Positions 54,351 through 63,009 of a stretch of DNA of 64,000 nucleotides are shown in pieces; the first letter of the stretch is position 1; each line of letters starts with the position of its first letter. A program made the position numbers and the translations under genes. Source of the DNA: Chitinophagaceae bacterium UBA1930. GTDB taxonomy: Bacteria; Bacteroidota; Bacteroidia; Chitinophagales; Chitinophagaceae. The DNA lies in the NCBI GenBank assembly GCA_002337145.1, contig DDFK01000002.1:372001-436000 (forward strand), given 5' to 3'. Under the pieces are notes generated by a model. It was not told the origin of the DNA. It did no database searches and worked only from the letters and a program-made list of their open reading frames with translations.

Positions 54351-54381
54351 AAACGATACAAACAAGTTTAAATACAACAAG

Positions 54382-55731
54382 TTGATTTTTTCTTTTATAC
54401 GATACACGCAGCCAGGATGGTGTTTTAATTTAACACCAACTGCCAAGGAATTCTCATCCTGCCACTACCACCCACAAGTGCTGCCATTGCCAGAAGGCAT
54501 GGACGAAACGATGGATGATGGCTATGAAACAGAATCTGCCAGATACGCCGATATAGGTTACCGTGCATGGAACAACGGCTGCCTTACCGTATCCAATCAA
54601 GAAGCCGAACAGGTAATCAATAGTTTGCCCAGGCCCACTTTAAAAGACGAATACAGGTTCATCATAAAATATTGGGGCAAGCATTGGGCACTCATGGCAT
54701 TGGCAGCAAGGCTGTTTACATTCAAGAACCCGTTTAAAGAAATAGCGGCCTTTATCCATTCATCAAAAACAAAACGTTATGCATTGCACAACCAGCTGTA
54801 CAATGTGGATGCATACCATCGTTTTCAATCGCCACTGGTACAGCAACAACCGCTGGTATCCGTTATCATTCCAACGTTAAACAGGTACGAATACCTGAAA
54901 GATGTAATGCTTGACCTGGAAAAGCAGACCTGGAAAAACTTTGATGTAATTGTGGTGGACCAAAGCACGCCCTTCAACGAAAGCTTCTACAAACAGTTCA
55001 ACTTAAACATCAATGCCATAGCACAAGAAGAGAAACTGTTGTGGACGGCAAGGAATAGGGCCATCAAAACAAGCACGGCAGACTACCTGCTTTTCTTTGA
55101 TGATGATTCAAGGGTAGAACCCGACTGGATAGAACAACACGTTAAGACCATCGATTTTTTCAATGCAGGTATATCAGCAGGCGTATCGCTTTCAACCGTT
55201 GGTGGTAAGATACCCAAGAGCTATAATTTTTTCCGTTGGGCCGACCAGTTCGACTCCGGCAATGCCATTGTACGGCGGTCTGTTTTTCAACAAATAGGCC
55301 TGTTCGATCTACAGTTCAATAAACAGAGCATGGGCGATGGCGAATTCGGCATACGTTCATACCTCAACGGAATCAAAAGTATTTCCAATCCACTGGCTGC
55401 ACGTGTGCATTTAAAAGTAAACAGCGGCGGCCTGCGTGAAATTGGCCACTGGGACGGCTTCCATCCCAAAAAATGGTTTGCACCCAAGCCGGTACCAAGC
55501 GTTATATACCTGTTCAAAAAATACTATCCACACAAACTCTACCGCAATACCATTTACCTCGGCATCCTATTGTCAAACGTTTCATTCAAAAACAAACGTA
55601 GCAATAAAATGATCCTGGTAAGCATATTCATGACGTTTGTAAAACTGCCATTGCTGGCCGTACAGTTCCATAAATCATTGTCAAAGGCAAACCAAAAACT
55701 TGCCGAAGGCAATAAGATAGAACGCTTATAA
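54382..55731 (+). CDS. Glycosyltransferase family 2 with an N-terminal extension
   Basis: A 449-residue protein. Residues about 1-150 form an extension of unknown role (PGWCFNLTPTAKEF onward, rich in aromatic residues and without a signal peptide). The GT2 domain begins near residue 155 with LVSVIIPTLNRYEYLKDVML and has IVVDQSTPFNE and LLFFDDDSRVEPDWIEQHVK, the DxD motif. A C-terminal part with HLKVNSGGLREIGHWDGFHP follows. The start is a TTG at 54382 because no ATG is available upstream in frame. It is likely to transfer one sugar of the repeat unit. Confidence 0.83.
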   Translation: MIFSFIRYTQPGWCFNLTPTAKEFSSCHYHPQVLPLPEGMDETMDDGYETESARYADIGYRAWNNGCLTVSNQEAEQVINSLPRPTLKDEYRFIIKYWGKHWALMALAARLFTFKNPFKEIAAFIHSSKTKRYALHNQLYNVDAYHRFQSPLVQQQPLVSVIIPTLNRYEYLKDVMLDLEKQTWKNFDVIVVDQSTPFNESFYKQFNLNINAIAQEEKLLWTARNRAIKTSTADYLLFFDDDSRVEPDWIEQHVKTIDFFNAGISAGVSLSTVGGKIPKSYNFFRWADQFDSGNAIVRRSVFQQIGLFDLQFNKQSMGDGEFGIRSYLNGIKSISNPLAARVHLKVNSGGLREIGHWDGFHPKKWFAPKPVPSVIYLFKKYYPHKLYRNTIYLGILLSNVSFKNKRSNKMILVSIFMTFVKLPLLAVQFHKSLSKANQKLAEGNKIERL

Positions 55732-55772
55732 ATGTATTGAGCCGGCAGTTGCACGTATTTCAGCTTTGCTGA

Positions 55773-55790
55773 TCCCGATAGCTATCGGGA
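55773..55790. repeat. 18-bp perfect palindrome in an intergenic gap
   Basis: TCCCGATAGCTATCGGGA lies in the 125-nt gap between the GT2 and the GT4 gene. It has no U-tract. I have the impression that related CCCGATAGCTATCGGG palindromes occur as dispersed repeats in some Bacteroidota genomes, but that is memory and not checked here. It could also be a weak hairpin or binding site. Confidence 0.6.
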
Positions 55791-55856
55791 CACCCATCAA
55801 CGTTCTAAATACAGCCCGTCACTTCCATTCACAACCATTAACTACCAATTGATACC

Positions 55857-57017
55857 TTGATACTCGGTTTGGTTTCAGATTGCATACACACACGCACACC
55901 CGATGGCAAGACCGGAAGCCAGAACCATATTTTCATCAGGCAAATGGAAGCATTGAGTAGGCACTTTGATAAGATGGTTATCTGCTGCCCATTTGTGGAA
56001 TACGATTCAACAAAAACCATAACAACCTATCAGAACCCCGCAATCAGTTTTATTGAATTGCCCAATGTTGGTGGCGATTCTTTGAAAGACAAACTAAAAC
56101 TGATTGCAGTTTTGCCAAAATGGCTACATGCATTTTATAAATTGCACAAACAGGTCAACGTTGTATACCAACGCTTCCCCAATAACTTAAACATACCTGG
56201 TTTCTTTTTTTTCTATCTGCTGCGTAAAAAAGTATTTGCCACTTATACCGGCACTTGGCAGTACGAAGACAATCAACCATTTTCTTACCGCTTACAAAAA
56301 TGGCTGCTTCGCAACCTGTTCCGTGGCCCTGTATGGGTTTATACTCCCGAAGAAAAAATCGGGAAAAATATTTACGGGGGCTTCAGTCCTTCCTATACAT
56401 TACAGGAATGGGATGAAGAAACGCAGCAAGTGGCCAATCGTGTACAGAATCTGCAAAGCAACAAACCTGTTGAACTAAGGATGGTTTCTGTAGGCACGCT
56501 TAACGATAACAAGAACCAGATATACCTGCTACAGACCTGCCTACTGCTACGGGAAGAAAAGATACCTTTCAAATTGACATTGGTGGGCGAGGGGTCGCTA
56601 AAAAGCAGGTTTCAACAATTTGTAAAAGAAAATGGGCTGGATAGTCAGGTAACAATAACTGGTGGGCTCAACTATCAACAATTGCGGGCTGTTTACCGGG
56701 AGAACGATTTTGTGGTTCAGGCTGCCATATCAGAAGGTTTTGGTAAGGTACCCATTGAAGGTTTTTTTCATGGGCTGGTTCCCATTCTTAACCAGTCTGC
56801 ACTTGCTCCCTATATGACCGGCAATGGCAGCCGCGGTTTTCTTTTCAAAGCCACAGATACAGATAACCTATTGCATGTATTGAAACAGATTTATTGCACA
56901 GTACCTGCAAAACTATTAACCGATATGATTGGCGAGGGAAGGATATTTGCCAAAACACAAACATTGGAAAATTGGGCAGCAACCTATTATAATAAAGTAA
57001 GCAACAATATTGGTTAA
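55857..57017 (+). CDS. Glycosyltransferase family 4
   Basis: A 386-residue GT4 enzyme. It starts MILGLVSDCIHTRTPDGKTG, with a TTG codon, and has a donor half with LTLVGEGSLKSRFQQFVKEN and QAAISEGFGKVPIEGFFHGL. The family EGFG pattern is kept. It overlaps the next gene by 8 nt. Its upstream gap of 125 nt, with a palindrome, is one of the few real breaks in the locus and might contain an internal promoter. Confidence 0.88.
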   Translation: MILGLVSDCIHTRTPDGKTGSQNHIFIRQMEALSRHFDKMVICCPFVEYDSTKTITTYQNPAISFIELPNVGGDSLKDKLKLIAVLPKWLHAFYKLHKQVNVVYQRFPNNLNIPGFFFFYLLRKKVFATYTGTWQYEDNQPFSYRLQKWLLRNLFRGPVWVYTPEEKIGKNIYGGFSPSYTLQEWDEETQQVANRVQNLQSNKPVELRMVSVGTLNDNKNQIYLLQTCLLLREEKIPFKLTLVGEGSLKSRFQQFVKENGLDSQVTITGGLNYQQLRAVYRENDFVVQAAISEGFGKVPIEGFFHGLVPILNQSALAPYMTGNGSRGFLFKATDTDNLLHVLKQIYCTVPAKLLTDMIGEGRIFAKTQTLENWAATYYNKVSNNIG

Positions 57018-58341
57018 GCAGGGAGCAATATGGAAATTTTCAGCAGCCTTCGGGGTTGGTCTACTTGTAGGGTTTAGGATTATACCGCCTGCACTGGTAG
57101 GCGTTGCATTCATGATTGTATTGGCAATGTGTTTTGTGTATGCAGCACAAAACAATCTATACAAAATGTTTACCTATTTACCCTATATTATTTATACGGA
57201 AGTTTTTGTAAGGGCTTTTGCACGCAGTATTGTGCCCTATCTTGCCATGGAGTATTTTTATGTATTTGCATTCTCTATCCTGTTTTTTAAGCATACTGAT
57301 AAAAGCAAGATGCACAATAAATCTTTTTATTTATTGGTGGCCTTTGGTTTCCTGGAAATAATAAATGGCTTTTACCCAGATAGGCCAACACTATTAAAAG
57401 CAATATTCTTTAATAGTTTTGCCGTGCTTGCCGGTGTCATTTGGGCATCCTTCAATAAACTCTCTCCAACGCTTATTAATAAATTACTGGCCAATATTAA
57501 AATAGGGTCCGTTTTTCTTGCTGGTATTATTATCGTTGCCCACTTACAGGGTAAGATTGCTTACGGTAACTTCTCAAGTTCGGAAGCGAGCAATGGTTTG
57601 GCTCCGGTTCAAATAAGCGGTTACCTCGGATTTGGTAGTTCAATGATCTTTATAGGTTTAATGAACCCAGCCGAAAAAAGAGCACGATTAATAAACGCCA
57701 TTGTTTTTATTTTGGTAAGCCTCGTAATGGTACTTACTTTTTCTCGTGGCGGTTTGTATTTCCTGTCGGCTATTGTTTTCATGTACCTGTTCTTTAACCG
57801 TGGAAGTTTGGGTAGCTATTTTAAATACCTGTTATTGATACCTGTTGTTTTTTGGGGGTTCAATTTTGTGGTCGATCAAACGGGAGGTGCAATCCTAAAA
57901 AGATATGAAGAAAAAGGAAGCTCCAATAGAGACGTGTTGGTAGAAGCTGGCTTTCACCTGTTCTTGGAAAATCCTGTTTTTGGTGTAGGCACAAGCAACT
58001 TCGGTACAGCCATTGTTCGTTATAGTTTGTTTAAGGACGAGTCCACAGCACACAACGAATTTGCCCGGGCCATGGCCGAACATGGTTTATTCGGAATCTT
58101 TACTTATTGGGGCTTCTTCATCCTGTTGCTTATCGGACTCATACGTCGTAAGGAACCCGAACGGCAATTCTCACTTTATTTTTATGCATTGTTCTTTTTC
58201 ATTGTAATACATAACGGGCTCAAAATTAGTATTCAGCCTTTGTTGTTAATACTGGCAATAGCCAATCCCACCACTTTTGTGGCAAGAAAAAAAATATCCA
58301 ATGCCATCCAGCAATCAAGAGCTTTACAACAGCCAGTTTAG
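57010..58341 (+). CDS. O-antigen polymerase/ligase-like membrane protein (Wzy/WaaL family)
   Basis: A 443-residue protein with about 10-12 membrane helices. It has the Wzy_C/O-antigen-ligase signature near residue 320-365: NPVFGVGTSNFGTAIVRYSL and STAHNEFARAMAEHGLFGIF, where the HNE...E.G pattern is typical. It would polymerise repeat units or join glycan to a lipid or protein acceptor in the periplasm. The start is TTG at 57010, within the GT4 gene. Its presence beside an ABC exporter is notable because ABC-exported chains usually need no Wzy. Confidence 0.85.
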   Translation: MVKQGAIWKFSAAFGVGLLVGFRIIPPALVGVAFMIVLAMCFVYAAQNNLYKMFTYLPYIIYTEVFVRAFARSIVPYLAMEYFYVFAFSILFFKHTDKSKMHNKSFYLLVAFGFLEIINGFYPDRPTLLKAIFFNSFAVLAGVIWASFNKLSPTLINKLLANIKIGSVFLAGIIIVAHLQGKIAYGNFSSSEASNGLAPVQISGYLGFGSSMIFIGLMNPAEKRARLINAIVFILVSLVMVLTFSRGGLYFLSAIVFMYLFFNRGSLGSYFKYLLLIPVVFWGFNFVVDQTGGAILKRYEEKGSSNRDVLVEAGFHLFLENPVFGVGTSNFGTAIVRYSLFKDESTAHNEFARAMAEHGLFGIFTYWGFFILLLIGLIRRKEPERQFSLYFYALFFFIVIHNGLKISIQPLLLILAIANPTTFVARKKISNAIQQSRALQQPV

Positions 58342-58954
58342 TGATATAGCAGCCATTGCTAAATGCCATCAAGCATGTTTCCGCAGTTCACTCTCTGGAA
58401 AATTAGGATTGGCTTATATAAAGAAAACCTTTGAATGGTTCCTGGGTGTGGATAATCGTTTCCTGTTTCATATCCAGATAAATAATGAGGTAATTGGATA
58501 TTGTGGTGGCTTTATATCAAAAGGCATTGGCGATGGCAGCAGTAGCGGTATGTTACAGTACGCTTTTAAGCAGGCAGCAATAGGTGTGGCTAAAAAGCCT
58601 TGGCTAATTTTTCATCCCGAAGTAATGGCCGTATATCCTTTTATATTCAAAAACATTAAAAAGAAACTATTCCCTTCTAAAAACAAAATAACGAACGTCA
58701 CATCAGCACAGGGAGATAATGTTACCAAATTTGCAGGACTGGTTGTTATTGGTGTTCATCCGGATCATAGAGGTACAGGTGTATTTGATCAATTGATGGA
58801 GCATTTTTTCGAAGAGTCCAAACAGCGTAACCTAATTGGTTGTAAACTTTCCGTACGTAAAGACAATGCAAGAGGCATCAATGCCTATAAGAAATTCGGT
58901 TGGTATATTGAACAAGAAACCGAAAAGACATACGTGTTAAGAAGGGACCTGTGA
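58301..58954 (+). CDS. GNAT-family N-acetyltransferase
   Basis: A 217-residue GNAT enzyme. The acetyl-CoA site is visible as LVVIGVHPDHRGTGVFDQLM, the R/Q-x-x-G-x-G/A variant, and LSVRKDNARGINAYKKFGW is the conserved C-terminal strand-helix. The ATG at 58301 is 41 nt inside the Wzy-like gene and was preferred to an earlier TTG. It could acetylate an amino sugar of the glycan. The substrate is unknown. Confidence 0.87.
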   Translation: MPSSNQELYNSQFSDIAAIAKCHQACFRSSLSGKLGLAYIKKTFEWFLGVDNRFLFHIQINNEVIGYCGGFISKGIGDGSSSGMLQYAFKQAAIGVAKKPWLIFHPEVMAVYPFIFKNIKKKLFPSKNKITNVTSAQGDNVTKFAGLVVIGVHPDHRGTGVFDQLMEHFFEESKQRNLIGCKLSVRKDNARGINAYKKFGWYIEQETEKTYVLRRDL

Positions 58955-58973
58955 AAGAACAAAAACTGTTAGG

Positions 58974-60026
58974 GTGAACAAGCAAAATGATTCCAATAAA
59001 ATATTAATAGTTGGTTTATTCCTTTCAGATAGCAATAAGCATACAATCTTAAGGACCCCGGCCGACCAATTAGCAGAAACACTCGGTAAGCATGGATACG
59101 GAATCATTAAAACTTCTGTTCATGTACCGCGGCTTAAAAGGTTAATCGATACTGTTTTTACCATCATTAAAAACAAGGGGCAGTTTTCCATTGCAATAGT
59201 CCCATTTTATGGCGGTTTCAGAAGCTTTGTGTGGGAAACAATAACTGTTGCTTTACTAAAAAAGCTGAACAAAAAAATCGTGTTGATTGTACATGGCGGG
59301 GCAATTCCGGAACGGATGAAAACCAAATCTGCAAAGTATATCCGAACTATGTCAAAAGCCGATGTACTTGTTTGTCCATCTGCATACTTAATGAACGAAC
59401 TGGAGCAATATGGTTTACAAACAAAGTTGGTAGAAAACATTGTCAACTTAAGCGAATACCAATTTCATGAACGTGCTGTCATTCATCCAAGAATACTTTG
59501 GATGCGGACCTTTGAAGATGTGTACAATCCCTTAATGGCAATAAGGGTACTGGCAATGCTCATGAAAGAATTTCCTGAAGCATCCATGGTAATGGCTGGG
59601 CACGACAGGGGAATGTTACAGGAAACCATTGACTATGCAAAAGAGCTGGGTGTGTTGAATCGCATTGAATTTCCTGGATATATATCCAATGCACAAAAAA
59701 ATGAGCTAGCGGCTGCATGTAGTATATATATATGCACCAACATGGTTGACAATGCACCTATATCATTAATAGAAATGATGGCTTTGGGGCTGCCCATTGT
59801 TTCAGTAAATACGGGTGGCATTCCTTTTTTGGTGAAAGATAAATACGATTGCCTGCTAGTAAACAACAATGATGGGCAAGCAATGGTTGAAAAAATAATT
59901 TATTTAATCAGTAATCCTCAAGAAGCAGTTAAACTTGCTCTGAATGGAAAGCTATCAGCCGAAAGATTTGATGAATTGCCTGTGGTGCAAAAGTGGGAAA
60001 ATATTTTTAAAAAATTAAGCAACTAA
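58974..60026 (+). CDS. Glycosyltransferase family 4 (paired with the gene at 61961)
   Basis: A 350-residue GT4-like enzyme with a GTG start. The N-terminal half has IVLIVHGGAIPERMKTK, and the donor half reads RILWMRTFEDVYNPLMAIRV and LGLPIVSVNTGGIPFLVKDK. No clear membrane segment is seen. The gene at 61961 shares this layout motif by motif, so the two arose by duplication, with an asparagine synthase gene now between them. It adds a sugar to the growing glycan; the donor is unknown. Confidence 0.86.
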   Translation: MNKQNDSNKILIVGLFLSDSNKHTILRTPADQLAETLGKHGYGIIKTSVHVPRLKRLIDTVFTIIKNKGQFSIAIVPFYGGFRSFVWETITVALLKKLNKKIVLIVHGGAIPERMKTKSAKYIRTMSKADVLVCPSAYLMNELEQYGLQTKLVENIVNLSEYQFHERAVIHPRILWMRTFEDVYNPLMAIRVLAMLMKEFPEASMVMAGHDRGMLQETIDYAKELGVLNRIEFPGYISNAQKNELAAACSIYICTNMVDNAPISLIEMMALGLPIVSVNTGGIPFLVKDKYDCLLVNNNDGQAMVEKIIYLISNPQEAVKLALNGKLSAERFDELPVVQKWENIFKKLSN

Positions 60027-60035
60027 AAAGAGTCT

Positions 60036-61901
60036 ATGTGCGGTTTTGCGGGTGTATTGCATTTTGATAGGGACTGGAAGGTAGATGAAGGCAGACTAAC
60101 TGTTGCCAGAGAGTCATTGATCCATCGCGGACCAGAATATGGTGCAAACTTTATTGATGGAAACCTTGGACTTGCACATAGAAGGTTAAGCATTATAGAT
60201 CTTAGTGCCGATGGCAATCAGCCAATGGTTTCATCCAACGGCCGGTATGTAATTATTTATAACGGCGAAATATATAACTATCAACAGCTACAGAAACAGC
60301 TTGCAGCCAAAGGCATACTGTTCAAATCAAATTCCGATACAGAAGTACTTTTATGCATGTACATTGTATATGGCGAAGCAATGTTGGAGCAACTGAATGG
60401 CATGTTTTCTTTTGCTATATGGGACAAGCAAGAACGTTCTCTTTTCATAGCAAGGGATAGGGTAGGCATCAAGCCATTGTATTATTATCAAGATGGGGAG
60501 TCATTTGTTTTTGCCTCTGAAGCCAAAGCCCTCTTTAGATATGGTTTGCCTTTAGAGATAGAAGAAGACAACCTGAACGAATTCCTGCTCTTCCGGTTTG
60601 TTTCGGGAGAAAAGACGTTGTTCAAAAACATCAAGAAGCTAATGCCTGGCCACAGCATGCTTGTTACAGAAGACAAGAATATACATATTAAATGCTGGTG
60701 GCACCTAGCGGATAAGATTAAGAACCATGGCACCATTCACAAACCTGTTGAATGGTTTACCAACACATTCGATGACGCTATACAGAAACACATGATTAGC
60801 GATGTGCCCATTGGTGTGCTATTGAGTGGAGGCCTTGATTCAAGTTCGGTATGTGCTTCCCTATACAAGCAAGGGTTTCAACATATTCAAACGTTTAATG
60901 TAGGCTTCAAAAATTTTGTTGATGATGAATCGAAGCTAGCCGAAAACTTGTCCCGGAAATTTGATTTTCCTTATCATAGTATCCATGTAGAAGATGATGA
61001 ACTGGCAGAAAATCTAAGCATAGCCGATTATATGTTAGATGAGCCTTTGATCCATCAGAACGAGCCGCAAATAATTGCCATATCACGTTATGCAAAGAAA
61101 ACAGTAACCGTGCTGCTTTCTGGTGAAGGGGCCGATGAGTTTTTAGGTGGGTATGTACGTTATAAGCCGTTAAAATACTTGCCATATAAGGGCATCATCA
61201 ACTTATTGCTTTCTTCATTGCCCCAAGGTTACAAGAATAACCGTTTAAGCAAACTGCAACGCTACTTCACATTGGATAGTGTAGATGATATGATACTGTT
61301 CAATTCTGTAAACAATTTTCCTTCAGACCTGAAAAAAATGGGTATAGAAATGCAGGATATACATGTTGACTACAGGAACAGGATACTGCATGAGGCAAAA
61401 GAACTTTATCCAAACAATCCGCAGCGTCAGGCAATGTACCTGGACCAGCATACCTACCTGCAATCCTTAAATCATAGAAATGACAGGACGACCATGGCTG
61501 CTTCTATTGAATGTAGGGTGCCTTTTTTGGATCATAGGTTAATGGAAGGTTTAGGCACATTGTCCAACGACTATTTTTTTCAGGGGAAAAAAGGAAAATT
61601 CATTTTGAAGGAAAGTTATAAGAATATATTGCCACAAACCACACTCAATTTTAGAAAGATAGGCTTCTCAGTGCCTTGGTTACAATTCATTTTAAAAAGC
61701 AAGAAGCTGAAACACCATTGGGATACAATGGAGCAATGTGAACTGTTCAACATGGGGTGGCTTAAATTTATTGATGTCGCAAAACTGAGAAATGAAACGA
61801 ATAAAGGCGATAGCTCTATTCAGGCATTGCTACTGCAATTATTTTTTATATCACTCTGGTGGAAACAATACACAAACCATTTCGATAAAAGCATAAAGTA
61901 A
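60036..61901 (+). CDS. asnB: Asparagine synthase-like glutamine amidotransferase (second copy)
   Basis: A 621-residue AsnB-type enzyme. The glutaminase domain begins MCGFAGVLHFDRDWK with Cys2, then LIHRGPEYGA, LAHRRLSIIDLSADGNQPMV and YNGEIYNYQQL. The synthase domain has VLLSGGLDSSSVCASLYKQG and VLLSGEGADEFLGGYVRYKP. It differs from the copy at 51313 in many positions, so it probably acts on another sugar acid or peptide-like substituent. It lies between two paralogous GT4 genes. Confidence 0.9.
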   Translation: MCGFAGVLHFDRDWKVDEGRLTVARESLIHRGPEYGANFIDGNLGLAHRRLSIIDLSADGNQPMVSSNGRYVIIYNGEIYNYQQLQKQLAAKGILFKSNSDTEVLLCMYIVYGEAMLEQLNGMFSFAIWDKQERSLFIARDRVGIKPLYYYQDGESFVFASEAKALFRYGLPLEIEEDNLNEFLLFRFVSGEKTLFKNIKKLMPGHSMLVTEDKNIHIKCWWHLADKIKNHGTIHKPVEWFTNTFDDAIQKHMISDVPIGVLLSGGLDSSSVCASLYKQGFQHIQTFNVGFKNFVDDESKLAENLSRKFDFPYHSIHVEDDELAENLSIADYMLDEPLIHQNEPQIIAISRYAKKTVTVLLSGEGADEFLGGYVRYKPLKYLPYKGIINLLLSSLPQGYKNNRLSKLQRYFTLDSVDDMILFNSVNNFPSDLKKMGIEMQDIHVDYRNRILHEAKELYPNNPQRQAMYLDQHTYLQSLNHRNDRTTMAASIECRVPFLDHRLMEGLGTLSNDYFFQGKKGKFILKESYKNILPQTTLNFRKIGFSVPWLQFILKSKKLKHHWDTMEQCELFNMGWLKFIDVAKLRNETNKGDSSIQALLLQLFFISLWWKQYTNHFDKSIK

Positions 61902-61960
61902 TAATTCCGTACCTCCCCTGAACCAATTTTAATAATGCATGTAAAACGGTATTATAACCT

Positions 61961-62980
61961 GTGAAAAGAAAGATTGTATATATCGATAATTTTTTGACCA
62001 AGCACGGACATACTCCTACTATTGGTTTGTCTTTAGCTGCTTTATTATCCAATGAAGGCTATGAGGTAATAAAAGCAAGTACCAAAAAAGCAAAACTGCT
62101 TCGGTTGTTAGACATGCTCTATGTAATTTTTAAAGAGCGAAAGGGAGCAGTTGTGCTCATTTCAACATATAGCAGTGATGCTTTCTATTTTGCACTGGCA
62201 TGCTCATGGATGTGCAGGTTGCTAAACATTAAATATATACCATGTCTGCATGGCGGCAACCTCCCTCAACGCATACAGCATTCAACAAAAATGAGCCGGC
62301 AACTGTTTGCCAACAGCTACATGAACGTTGCTGTATCTGGTTATTTGGAAGATTGCATTAAAAAGAACGGTTGGAGGGTGGCTGTTATCCCGAATGTGAT
62401 CCATATAAATGAATACCCTTTTTTGGAACGGAAAACCTGTAAGCCCAGGTTATTATGGGTACGTTCCTTTCATGAAATCTATAACCCAGGATTAGCGATT
62501 AAAGTATTGTTTCAGTTATTGAAAACAAACCCCGATGCAACGCTTGCAATGGTTGGCCCTGATAAAGATGGCAGCCTTGCAGTTTGTAAACAATTGGCAG
62601 CAGAGCTGAATGTTACGGATAAAGTCAATTTTACAGGTCTCTTGTCACGCAACGAGTGGATAGAGCTATCAACGCAATACGATATCTTTATCAACACCAC
62701 CAATTTCGATAACCTGCCAGTGAGCATTATTGAGGCACTGGCCTTAGGCATGCCCATTGTCAGTACCAATGTAGGTGGCCTGCAGTACCTGATTGCGGAT
62801 AGACAAAACGGCTTACTCGTAAATGCAAATGGCGAAACAGGTTTTGTTGAAGCCATCAATACATTGATACATGACAACACAATGGCAGAGGGATTGAGCA
62901 GGAATGCAAGGCTGCTAGCAGAACAATTTGATTGGGATCACGTTAAACAACAGTGGAATACATTATTGCAAGGAGTTTAA
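61961..62980 (+). CDS. Glycosyltransferase family 4 (paralogue of the gene at 58974)
   Basis: A 339-residue GT4-like enzyme starting with GTG (MKRKIVYIDNFLTKHGHTPT). It has PCLHGGNLPQRIQHSTK, RLLWVRSFHEIYNPGLAIKV and LGMPIVSTNVGGLQYLIADR, which match the motifs of the gene at 58974. The 59 nt upstream show no terminator. It probably adds a further sugar with the same type of donor or acceptor. Confidence 0.87.
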   Translation: MKRKIVYIDNFLTKHGHTPTIGLSLAALLSNEGYEVIKASTKKAKLLRLLDMLYVIFKERKGAVVLISTYSSDAFYFALACSWMCRLLNIKYIPCLHGGNLPQRIQHSTKMSRQLFANSYMNVAVSGYLEDCIKKNGWRVAVIPNVIHINEYPFLERKTCKPRLLWVRSFHEIYNPGLAIKVLFQLLKTNPDATLAMVGPDKDGSLAVCKQLAAELNVTDKVNFTGLLSRNEWIELSTQYDIFINTTNFDNLPVSIIEALALGMPIVSTNVGGLQYLIADRQNGLLVNANGETGFVEAINTLIHDNTMAEGLSRNARLLAEQFDWDHVKQQWNTLLQGV

Positions 62981-63009
62981 AAAACTATTAATCGTTTACG
63001 TATAATTAT

